A stretch of DNA of 64,000 nucleotides. Origin: Cyanophora paradoxa (lineage: Eukaryota; Glaucocystophyceae; Cyanophorales; Cyanophoraceae). Numbering within the stretch: the first letter of the stretch is position 1; every line of letters begins with the position of its first letter. The notes below the pieces were generated by a model. That model was not told the DNA's origin, did no database searches, and was given only the letters and a program-made list of their open reading frames with translations. The stretch lies in assembly GCA_004431415.1 (NCBI GenBank), contig QPMI01000095.1, positions 340,780 to 404,779 of the forward strand. The letters run 5' to 3'. Shown here piece after piece: positions 32,101-41,020 of this stretch. Position numbers and translations under genes: made by a program.

Positions 32101-32371
32101 GTCGAGTACAACCCCGTCGAGAAGGCCCGCCCCTGCCCCGCGCTCGCCACCGCGCCCGCCGGCCGCCGCCGTCGGTGACGCAGGGCGGGCGGGGCGGGTG
32201 CAGACGTTCGACTGCCCGTGCCACGGCTCCATCTTCGACGCGGACGGGGCCGTCCTCAACGGGCCCGCCACCTCCAGCCTCCACCCCGCCCCCTTCTCCC
32301 ACGGCGCCGACGCCCCCGCCCCGCCGCCCTCCGCCCCCAACGCCCCGCCCCCCAAGAAGGAGACCCTCTGA
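29200..32371 (+). CDS. FAD-dependent oxidoreductase with C-terminal Rieske [2Fe-2S] domain
   Basis: DAO-type flavoprotein fused to a Rieske ferredoxin-like domain, an architecture known mainly from bacteria. The dinucleotide-binding exon reads DVTSADVIVVGAG, splices to AYELLKKGVKDVLVLEARSV, then SGGMTGRTTAHLMTSWD. Further exons give RYFEAEKELGRERTRVLAES, IVKEAGIQCDF, YTDGLARAVERLGGRIFEGT, ALCTNSPIV, LFWSTEDPYTYG, FDYIITGGGDHR, RWTKAHFPLADRFDWRWSGQ and HPWAALYDPKHLKI. The Rieske ligands are CPHLGC (about 32080-32097) and CPCHGS (32214-32231), the two Cys-x-His boxes. The substrate is unknown; relatives oxidise amines or amino acids. The N terminus is uncertain: the frame upstream of DVTSADV lacks an obvious ATG, so the start may be nearby or in a missed exon. 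No clear targeting peptide. Confidence 0.85.
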
Positions 32372-32905
32372 CCCGGCGAATTCCTTTGTAGGGTGCCGGT
32401 CCGCCCAATGTTGATGTGCGGGTTCTTCTTTGTGCCCTTCTGTTGAATTTATTCTGATCATGAGCAAACGTAGCCTGCGCATGCAGCTGCTAGAGATGCC
32501 TCCCCAAGCTTGCGCACTCCGAATTGCTCAGCAGCTGGCGACGTCGACCGCGAGGGCAGGCTCGAGCTCGGCTCGAGCTCACTCCTCGAGCCACTGCGCA
32601 CGCGTACGCACCAACCGTGAGGCCTTGGCGATCGAAAGCGGGTACATGCACAGGGCCCGGGGGAAGGACGGACGGAGCTCTCGGTGGCGAGCGCGTATAC
32701 CGACGTTAGCTGAAAACGTTGAGCCGGACCGACCCGGCACAGAATGTGCCCTGCCTCCAGATCATACCGCAGCCGTTTTATCAGCTGCGGGGCGGGGCGA
32801 TCCAGAAACGTAAGTACTAGTTCATTCATAATCCGATGATCAAATTAAATGAACAGGCTCTGGGACATGTACAGGCTTTAGATCTGGGACCGGCTAGCGC
32901 GCGAT
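32372..32905. other. Intergenic region, no confident gene
   Basis: A minus-strand open frame at 32458-32829 starts MNELVLTFLDRPAPQ but has no family similarity I can see. Codon use is not convincing, so I do not call it. Confidence 0.4.
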
Positions 32906-33410
32906 TCACGGAACCTGCGTGAAGGCAGCGTGCCGGGGGCGCGTAGAGTGCAGCTCCCGCAGGTGAGGCCGCGTGATGAACGAGTAGAGCACGAAGCAAA
33001 TCTATTTTGTGTGTGAAAACTCGATCGATGGGCGGGCGCGGGAACTCCGATCGCGAGAGGGGCCGGCGCACGCGAGCCAAGCTGTTCTCCTCGTCGGGGT
33101 CGAGCATGCGACTCCCGCGGCGGTCGATGCCGTGCAGCAGGCCCTCCACCGTCTCCAGTCCGTGCAAAATCGCCGTGACTGCGCACGGCTTCAGCGCGCG
33201 TGCAGGGAGGCCATATATATGCATGCATGGCCACGTGCCATTCAAGAGATGGGTCTCGTCAAGGACGTGACGCTCGAGGAAATCGGCAGCCGCGACCAGC
33301 GTTGGAAGTTGCGGCATATAGAGATGCCGGAAAGAGCGTGAGTCCGGGTGGTGGACAGCGCTGCAGGCGACGCCGGCGTCGCCGATATGCATTTTTTGCG
33401 GGGTCAAGGT
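32906..33410 (-). CDS. Hypothetical multi-exon gene, weakly supported
   Basis: Three minus-strand segments look coding: SFRHLYMPQLPTLVAAADFL followed by ERHVLDETHLLNG; AILHGLETVEGLLHGIDRRG followed by SRMLDPDEENS; and CFVLYSFITRPHLRELHSTR ending FTQVP and TGA at 32906-32908. They lie in order with plausible splice sites between them, but I recognise no domain. The plus strand of the same stretch also offers an ATG exon (MGLVKDVTLEEIGSRDQRWK, from 33249) ending at a canonical GTGAGT donor, so strand is not settled. It sits at the left edge of a repeat and fragment mosaic, so it could itself be a decayed fragment. Confidence 0.3.
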
Positions 33411-34000
33411 CTGCGCCGCGGCGCGAAAAAATCAATTCGAGCGAAATCGGGGGTCAAAGCTCTAAATCTGCGCAAAATCACTGACCGGCGCGTTTTCCGT
33501 GGGTGGGATCGGAGGCGACGCGTAGAGCGCTTCCGCGGGGACCCTACGAGCGTGCTCGTCCGCGCAGCACGTCGCGATCGGGATCCGCTGGCCATGGGGG
33601 GCCGATGGCACGTACGCATACGGCCCCGCGCGCGCGAAAGGGTCGTCCGACGGAAGAAAGCGCGCCATGGATCAGCTGCGCATGCCGGTACCCCGATGCA
33701 TTTGCACGTGCACAGTGTGCTGCGCATGCGCCTTGCAACTGCAAGGCGCACAGCAATCGGAGCATCCTGCTGAGTTGCGCCCCAGAACGGCGATTCCCGC
33801 GGGCTTCTGGGCGGGGAGCCGGATGCGGCATCGGCGGCCGCCACCGCTCGCTTGAGCTCCTAGATCCTGGCAGGAGTGCACGTCGCCTCGGGGGTTGCGG
33901 GCGGTAGTTGGGGCGCTAGTGGAAGGCGGCGTGGCGACTTGCGCGCGAAGCTAAGCTTCCTGCGCGGAGCTACGCGGCGCGGGGAATGGGGAATGCGTAC
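33411..34000. other. Gene-poor stretch, no gene seen
   Basis: Sequence with mixed base composition and many short palindromes (GCATGC, CGCGCGCG, GGTACC). I searched downstream of the orphan Rpt4 exon for its next family exon (FIVKASSGPRYVVG-like) and did not find it here. Confidence 0.5.
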
Positions 34001-34084
34001 ATCGGTCTTCGTCCAACTGCCGCAGCACCTCTCCGATGATTTGCCCCACGCTTTGCAGCGCCTTGAGGTCATCCTCGGTCTCAT
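34001..34084 (-). pseudogene. Orphan exon of 26S proteasome ATPase Rpt4 (PSMC6)
   Basis: The minus strand encodes [20 protein letters not shown] followed by LRQLDEDR, with a leftover T in phase. It is bounded by an AG acceptor (34085-34086) and a GTACGC donor (starting at 34000). This is a nearly family-perfect match to the coiled-coil/OB junction of Rpt4, just before FIVKAS. No upstream start exon and no downstream OB or AAA+ exons are visible within about 1 kb on either side. Immediately upstream lies the 197-bp copy from an unrelated gene. It is either a fragment of a duplicated gene or an exon of a gene broken by rearrangement or misassembly. Confidence 0.8.
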
Positions 34085-34119
34085 CTTTGCAGCCAGCGCA
34101 TGCGAAGGAAGGACTAGAT

Positions 34120-34316
34120 GAGGACGGTGCCTGCGGGGGCGGCGGCGGAGGCGAGGCGGACGGAGGGCCCGGGGGCCTGCGCGTCGGGCCCGAGGAGGCC
34201 CGGGGCGGTGGCCTCGGGGCTCAGGGTGAGGCGCCCCGAGCGGCGCTCGGCGAGGCTCCGCAGGCACTCCTCCGGCACGAAGACCCGCTCCTCCGCCACC
34301 CCCTCCCCTGCCCCCG
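34120..34316 (+). repeat. 197-bp exact direct repeat, displaced copy
   Basis: Identical to 25404-25600. Here it lies next to the orphan Rpt4 exon. On the minus strand the copied exon piece stays open and is fused to unrelated flanking sequence, giving a 123-codon chimeric open frame (34114-34485) that starts MPKLEIETYIYLPYG and ends [11 protein letters not shown]. Perfect identity suggests a recent event. Confidence 0.95.
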
Positions 34317-34543
34317 GCCACTCCTCCTTCCTCCTCCGGATCCTCCTTAGGGCAGCATTCCTCCTCCTTAGCGGCCAGTCCGTGGCGGGAACGGGCGAGC
34401 CTCCGGGCACGGCCCGCACCTTTGATCTTTCGATCTTAAGCCCGTAGGGCAAGTAGATATAGGTTTCGATCTCGAGCTTCGGCATTCGATTTCGATTTTC
34501 GACGTCGCTTGCCTATCTGTCTGAGCCCTTACGATTCGACCGG

Positions 34544-34611
34544 CGGCCCACTGCTAGCCAAACAGCTACTAGGGCTAGTCCAGATGTCCGACGGTCGTTG
34601 GTCGTGTCTGA
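34544..34611 (+). repeat. Dispersed repeat family D, copy 1
   Basis: The 68-bp sequence (CGGCCCACTGCTAGCCAAAC ... GTTGGTCGTGTCTGA) matches the reverse complement of 53566-53625. The only difference is an 8-bp CGACGGTC insertion in this copy. Confidence 0.85.
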
Positions 34612-34973
34612 AATGCAACTGGCACTGCGGCAAGACCAAGGGCCAGGCCTTCGAATTCGACCCCTGACTGATCATGTGTGAGTACCGGTATACGTACTCT
34701 ACTCAACCATGATCATTCAGTGAAACTCTGCCTACCGTAGTACTACGCTTCAAGGCTTCAACGATTATACCGATATGGACCTAGAGCCAGACCGTATCTA
34801 CACAAAAATGCGCTGGCGATTCGGAGAAAGCAGGGCACTAGTACTAGGCAACACAAACGAATCCGCGTGACCGGAACTCGCTACTAGAGGGAGGGGGCTT
34901 GAAAGCACATCACTAGAACGTTGAAAGGTGTCCAGGCGGAGGAGGGGGCCGGCCGGGTGCGGGGCGGGGGGCG
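34612..34973. other. AT-richer 3' flank, no gene seen
   Basis: Lower-GC sequence between repeat family D and the stop of the polytopic membrane protein gene. It contains several TAGTACT/ACTAGTA motifs and no coding segment I can support. Confidence 0.5.
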
Positions 34974-37411
34974 TCAGACGTCGACGTCGAAGCCCGGGTC
35001 GAGGGCCTCCCGCGCGTCGTGCTCCGCGTCGGCGAGGCTCACCCCCGCCCGCCCCGCCCGCGCACCCCGCCCGCCCCGCCGCAGCCGCCCCAGCAAGGCC
35101 GCCACGGGGCGGCCCCAGGCGGGGGCGGCGGCCCTCGCGGCGGCGGGGGCGGGGGCGGGGCGGCGAGGGGCGCCTCCTGCACGCGCACGGCGGGGAAGGC
35201 GAGGGGCTCCGCCCCCCGAGGGCCACCCCGAGCGGGCCGTAGCCCCCACCGGGCCGGCCCCAGGGGCACCCCCGCCGCCTCCTCTTCCCCGCCCGAGGCC
35301 TCGCCCTCGGCGGCTGGTGCGGCCGCCCAGGCGCCCTTGCCGTCGGCGGCCTTCCACCGACGGCGGGCGCGGCCCGAGGCGAGGCGGCGCTCCGAGGCGA
35401 GCGCTGCGGGGGCGTCAGGCGGCGGTGGCCGGCAGGGGGCGGGCGGGGCGGGGCGCGCCGCAGAGGGCGTAGAGGAGGAGGAAGGCGGAGACGAGGGCGA
35501 GGGCGCGGCGCTGGCCGGCAGCGCCGCCTCCCAGGGCCCGCCGCCATCGCCGCCTGCACCCCGAGCAGCAGCCCGCTCCCAGCCAGCGCCCCGCCGGCAC
35601 GCCCCGCCGCCGCACCAGCGAGAGCGCCCGCACCCGCCCCGACGGCGCCGGGGCGTCGGGGCGGGCTCGGGGCCGGGGCGAGGAGGGCGGCGAGGGCGAG
35701 CGGAGCGGCGGCGAGGGAGGTGGCGGCGGAGGAGGCAAGGAGGAGGAGCGGGAGGGAGGCGGCGAAGGAGGGCGCCGCGCCGAGCGCGGCGAGGAGGAGG
35801 AGGAGGGCGAGGGCGGCGGGGAGGGCGGGTGCGGGGCGGCCGGGGGGCGGGGCGAGGGCGGCGGGCAGGGAGCCGGAGGCGGCGAGGGCGGCGAGGAGGC
35901 GGGGGAGGGCGGCGAGGGTGGCGAGGAGGGCGGCGAGGAGGGAGAGGAGGACGACGACGGCGACGGTGGTGTAGGCGAGGTAGGCGCCGTCCCCGAAGAC
36001 GACGGCGGAGACCTGCAGCAGCAGCTCCCCCAGCACCCCGGGGAACCCCGTCCCGCACGTCTGCTCCGGCCCGCCCACAGCGGGCCCCGCCCCCCCGCCG
36101 CCGCCGACGCCACTGCTGCTGTTGCGGCCGCCTCGGGGGAGACGCCGGAGCCGGCGGTGGCGGCAGCGACGGCGGCGGCTGCGGCTGCGGCGGCGGCGGA
36201 GGCGTCGGGGGGACGGAGGGGAGGTCGGCGCGGAGGCAGTGGAGGCGGAAGTTGAGGGCGAGGGCGGCGGCGGCGTAGAGGAGGGGGAGCAGGCCCCACG
36301 CGGAGCGCGCGAGCGAGGCGAGCATGGAGCGCCGCGCGGCGCGCCGCCCTGCGCCGTCTCCCCGCGAAGAGCGGCCCCGCGTCGAAGCCTGCCCGCCCCG
36401 CCCCGCCGGCGTCGGCCGCCGCCCCGCGGGGGGCTGGAGGGGCGGGGGCGGGCGGACCGGCGAGGAGGGCGGCGGCGAAGACGGCCTGGACGAGGGGCCC
36501 CGAGGGGGAGGAGGGGACGAGCGCCACGAACCACTCCTCGACCAGCCAGGCCGACTCGGAGAAGTCGAGCCAGTTGCGCCAGCGGAAGAAGAGGAGCACG
36601 CAGGCGATGCCGAACACCATCACCACTTGCATCAGCGCCGCCCCCGTCGCCAGCGTCGCCGCCACCGCCACCTCCCGGCGCGAAGCCGCCGCCGCCGCGA
36701 GGGCGAGGGCGAGGGTGCAGGTGACGAAGTCGAGCCACCAGTGGGCGGGGATGAGGGCCTGCGAGGCGACGAGGTGCCGGACGAGGGCCCCGCAGGCCAT
36801 CACCAGCAGCACGCCCCGCAGCAGCAGGCCCAGCACGCTCGCCCCGCCCGCCACCGTCCCCGCCAGCCACGCCCCCTTCCGCGCCGCCCCGAACCGCTGC
36901 CCCCGCTCGTTTTTTGCCCATCGGGCGGGGGCGGGCGGGCGGGGCGGACCGAGGCGGAGAGGGCAGAGTGGACGTGGAAGGCGGGCCCGCGGCTGGCGCA
37001 GCGGGGCTCCGGGTTGGCGCGGATGAGGTCGCCGTAGGAGAGCGCGCTCAGCGTGAAGACGAGCGCCGCGAGCAGCATGCCCGGCACCATGTCCACGTCC
37101 GACGGCGACAGGTCGAAGTTCAGCGCCGCTGTTCCGCGCCCCGTCGGCGAAGCGCCCCGCCGCCGCGCGACCCGGGCCGGCCCATGCTCACCTGCCTGTA
37201 CACCGAAGGCGATCCAAAAGAAGCCGCCGGGGCAGGTGAGCGCGACGGAGATCAGCGACAAGTCGGCGGCGTCAAGCGGCTGCTCCTCTTCGCCCATCGC
37301 AGCGCTATCGCTGGGGCGATCAAGCGGCAGCCTCCGCCGGCCCAGAGGCTCCGCACCCACACCGCCATCCTCGTCGTCCGCCGGCGCACCTCGATGCTTC
37401 CATGTCGCCAT
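34974..37411 (-). CDS. Polytopic membrane protein of unknown function
   Basis: Starts MATWKHRGAPADDEDGG at 37411 and ends ALDPGFDVDV at 34974. Hydrophobic segments in order: LISVALTCPGGFFWIAFGVQ; MLLAALVFTLSALSYGDLI; VLGLLLRGVLLVMACGALV; FVTCTLALALAAAAA; ALMQVVMVFGIACVLLFF; LVQAVFAAALLAG; WGLLPLLYAAAALAL; VLGELLLQVSAVVFG; YTTVAVVVLLSLLAALLATL; and several Ala/Leu-rich ones (ALALLLLLAALGA, LPLLLLASSAATSLAAAPLA). That is about ten or more membrane passes, a long Pro/Ala-rich C-terminal cytosolic part and an acidic tail. I cannot assign a transporter or receptor family, and the Ala-rich segments may partly be intron read-through. It is divergent from the GH31 gene over about 320 bp. Confidence 0.6.
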
Positions 37412-37734
37412 GCGCTGGCCGGGCGTTTCCTCGCCCGTCCGCGCCGCAACGTGGAGTACTTACAGCATATGCTCCATCAAAGACCTGGAGTAGTCCGTTC
37501 GAACTTCGCGGCGCGCCAGCTTGCGACTCTGACCAGAACGTGCTGAATCGATCCTCCGCTCAAAAGATTCGGCGGGCTGATCACTCTCACTCTAGTCTAG
37601 CAGCTCGATCGGCTCGCAGCTACGGCGGCGCTATGCGGTTCGCACGCTCAGAGAAGCCCACGATGAAGAGACACGAGGGGTACACGGTATGACTTGGCTA
37701 GCAGGGGGGTAGCGGAAGTAAGAGCAGCCTCGTA

Positions 37735-40700
37735 ATGCCGCAGGTTAGCCCCGCGCGCATTCATGTATTTCGCTCGTGCCTCGGTGCGACGCTGAGCCGC
37801 ACGGCGGCAGGTACGCTTCGAGAAGGTCGAGGCGCACGGCGACGTGGTCCGCTTGACCGGTCCGACGTTTCAAGCTTCGGTCCAGATCCTGCACGATGGG
37901 ATTGTACGGGTCCGCTGCCCCCCCCTGCTCACGAGCGCGGCTGCGCCGCGGCGACCGTCGAACGGCGCATGTGCAGATCTTCACGTACCACCGGCCCGAG
38001 GACGCGGCGAAAGGCAGCTTCGCAATCGACCCCGCGGCGCGCGTCGGCGTGCCCGTCCGCGTCGACGCCGGCGCCGGCGGCGCGCACACGATCCGGCCGG
38101 CGGCGGGCGGGGCGGAGCTGACGGTGCGGACGCTGGAGCCGTTCGCGTGGAGCTGGGGGTCGCTGGAGGCGGTAGCAATGGAGGCGCACCGCTTCCTCGA
38201 GCTCGGGCGCACCGTCGACTACCTCGCCCTCTCCACCGGCGAGGGCGACCCCTACGCCGGTGCCCCCGCCCCGCCCGCCTCGCCCTGCCAGAGAGACGAG
38301 CCGCGGGGCCGCGGGGCAGAGACGTGCGACGGGCACGTGCTCGGCAACGGGTTCACGCTCTCGTTCAAGGAGCCGCGGGGCCGGCGCTACTACGGCCTCG
38401 GGGAGCGGAGCGGGTCGCTGGACAAGAAGGGGCGGACGTACATCAACTGGACGACGGACGAGTGGGACCACAAGCCGGACATCGACCCGATGTACGTCGC
38501 CTGCCCCTACTTCATGGCCCTCGAGGCCGGTCCGCCCGCCCCCGCCCGCCCCCCGCCCCCCGCCCCCCGCCCGGCGCCTGACGCGGCGCAGACCCCGGGG
38601 GGGCGTGCTGGGGCATGTACCTGGACGAGACGTGGCGCACCGCCTTCGACCTCGCGTACGCCGAGCCCGACCGCTCCCACGTGCCCGCCCCGCCCGCCCC
38701 GCCCCGCCCCGCCCCGCCCCCTGAGCCCCCCGGGCAGGTGCGGACGGACGGCCCGACCTTCGACCTGTACCTCATCCCGGGCCCGACGCCGCGGGAGGTC
38801 GTGTCGCGGCTGACGCGGCTGACGGGGCGGCCGCAGCTGCCGCCGCTCTGGGCGCTCGGCTTCCACCAGTGCCGGTGGAGCTACCCCGACGCCGCGTCGG
38901 TCGCCGCCGTCGTCAAGCGCTACCGCGAGCTCGCCCTGCCCCTCGACTGCATCTGGCTCGACATCGACTACATGGACGCCTACAAGGCCCGCCCCGCCCG
39001 CCCCGCCCCGCGCCGGCGGCCTCGGTGGGGGAGGGGGCCGAGGGGGCGGGGCGCAGGTCTTCACGTTCAGCAAGGCGCGCTTCCCGGACCCGAAGGGCCT
39101 CATCGAGGGCCTCCGCGCCGAGCACGGCGTCCGCACCGTCGTCATCGTGGACCCGGGGGTCAAGAAGGAGGCGGGGTACAGCGTGTACGACGAGGGCCAC
39201 CGGAGCGCGGCGTTCGTGCGGTCGCGGCGGGACGAGGACCTGGTGGGGAAGGTGTGGCCGGACCCTGCCGTGTGGCCCGACTTCACCCAGGAGCACGTCC
39301 GCCGCTGGTGGGGCGACCTCCACGCCGCCTACACCGACGCCGGCATCGGTGCCGCCCCTCCCCCGCACCCCCCCAGCCCGCGGTCTCGAGCGGGGCCGGC
39401 AGCCGGCATCTGGAACGACATGAACGAGCCGTCGGCCTTCCAGCAGCCGCACGGCTCCTCCGAGGGCCGCTCCCTGCCCCTCGGCGCCAAGCACGGCGGC
39501 CGCTGGCACGCCGAGGTGCACAACGTTTACGGGCAGCAGATGTGCCGCGCCACCCACGAGGGCCTCCTCCGCCTCCGCCCCGAGCGCCGCCCCTTCGTCC
39601 TCACCCGCTCCGGCTTCCCCGGCGTCCAGCGGTCCGCCCCCCCCCGCCCCCGCCGCCCCGCCCCGCCGACTCTGCCGCAGGCACGCCTGGCTCTGGACGG
39701 GGGACAACGCGGCGTACTACACGTGCGGGGCCCCTCCCGCGGGGGGCGTGGGGGGCGGGGGCCTGAGGGACGGGGGGCCAGGCTGATGGAGATGTCGCTG
39801 CCGACGGTGATGAACATGGGCCTCTCGGGGATGCCCCTCACGGGGGCCGACATCGGCGGCTTCAAGGCCGACTGCACCGGCGAGCTCCTCGCGCGCTGGA
39901 CCTGGCTCGGCGCCCTCTACCCCTTCATGCGCAACCACGCGGCCAAAGGGACGCGGCGGCAGGAGCCGTGGGCCTTCGGCGAGCCCTGGCTCTCCCACTG
40001 CCGCGCCGCCCTCCGCTTCCGCTACCGCATCCTCCCGTCCGCCCCCGCCCCCGCCCGCCCCGCCGGCCCCGCCCCGGCGCCGAGGCGGCGGCGCGGGGCA
40101 GGTTCATGTACACGGCGGTGCGGGAGGCGTGCGTGAGCGGCCTGCCGCCCTTCCGGCCTCTCCTCTTCGACTTCCCCGCCGACCCCGAGACGCACCCCGT
40201 CGACGACCAGGCCCGCCCCGCCCCGCCCCGCCGCCCCGGCCCCCGCCTGAGGCCCCGCAGGTGCTCGTGGGCGACGGCCTCATGGCCGCCCCGATCCTCC
40301 GCCAGGGCGCCACCCGCCGCGCCGTCTACTTCCCCAAGGGTGCCCCGCCCCCGCCTCCGCCCCCGCCGCCGCGGCGCCGGCCGAGCGCGCGGGGGCGCAG
40401 GGGCGCGCTTCGTGGACTTCTGGACGGGGGAGGAGCAGGGTGAGGGGGCGTGGGCGCTGGCGGCGTGCCCGCTGGAGCGGGGCCTGCTGCTCTACTGCCG
40501 CGCGGGGACGGCGGTGGCGACGGACGGGCGCGAGACGGCCCTGCACACGGGCACGGCCCTCTGGGGCGACGAGGGGGGCCTCGTCTGGCACCTCCCCCTC
40601 CCCGCCGCCGGCCCGCCCCCTCCCCCGCCGCCCCCGCGCCCCCCGGCTGTGCTGAGGGCGGCGCAGGGGAGGTGGACGTGCGGGGGACGGTGTACGAGGA

Positions 40701-40926
40701 CGAGGGGGAGGGCCCGCTGGCGGACGCGGCGGGGTGCCTGGGGGGGGGCGGGCGGGTGCGAGTGCTCGAGGGGCGCCTCGAGGGCGCCTCGCTCCGCCTC
40801 CGCCAGCGCTTCGCCGCGGGGCCCGGCGAGCCCGGCCCCTGCGCCCTCCACCTCGTCCGCCCCGGCCACCCGCCCCGCACCCTCCCCCTCCCCGCCGGCA
40901 CCGCCGAGCTCTCCATCGCCCTCTAG
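37735..40926 (+). CDS. GH31 alpha-glucosidase, bacterial/plant heteroglycan-glucosidase type
   Basis: Family GH31 retaining alpha-glucosidase. The tiny first exon MPQ joins VRFEKVEAHGDVVRLTG. Later exons give RRYYGLGERSGSLDKKGRTY, NWTTDEWDHKPDIDPMY, GMYLDETWRTAFDL, LTGRPQLPPLWALGFHQCRW, IWLDIDYMDAYK then VFTFSKARFPDPKGL. The nucleophile Asp is in GIWNDMNEPSAF (about 39410-39440) and the acid/base Asp in WLWTGDNAAYYT (39695-39722). The beta-rich C-terminal domain ends at 40926. There is no signal peptide, so it is not the ER glucosidase II; the sequence instead resembles bacterial enzymes and plant HGL1. A cytosolic role on starch-derived glucans is inferred and fits the CBM20 gene in this window. 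Introns 38987-39056 and 40211-40260 have GC donors. Confidence 0.92.
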
Positions 40927-41020
40927 CCGCCCCGCCCCCTCCCTGCGCCCCCGTGCGCCAGCAGCAGAGCTCACCGCAACGTATGTGTATGTACATTGGA
41001 CGGGCAGGCGAGCTGAGTGC

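Noticed and set aside
34114-34485. 123-codon open frame containing the 197-bp duplicated exon, as a real gene
   Set aside because: It is a chance fusion of copied exon sequence with unrelated flank, with no other exons or family match; kept only as a finding about duplication.
37735-40926. ER glucosidase II alpha subunit (GANAB)
   Set aside because: No signal peptide, and the first exons are typical of bacterial/HGL1-type GH31; the ER enzyme has a long secreted N-terminal part.
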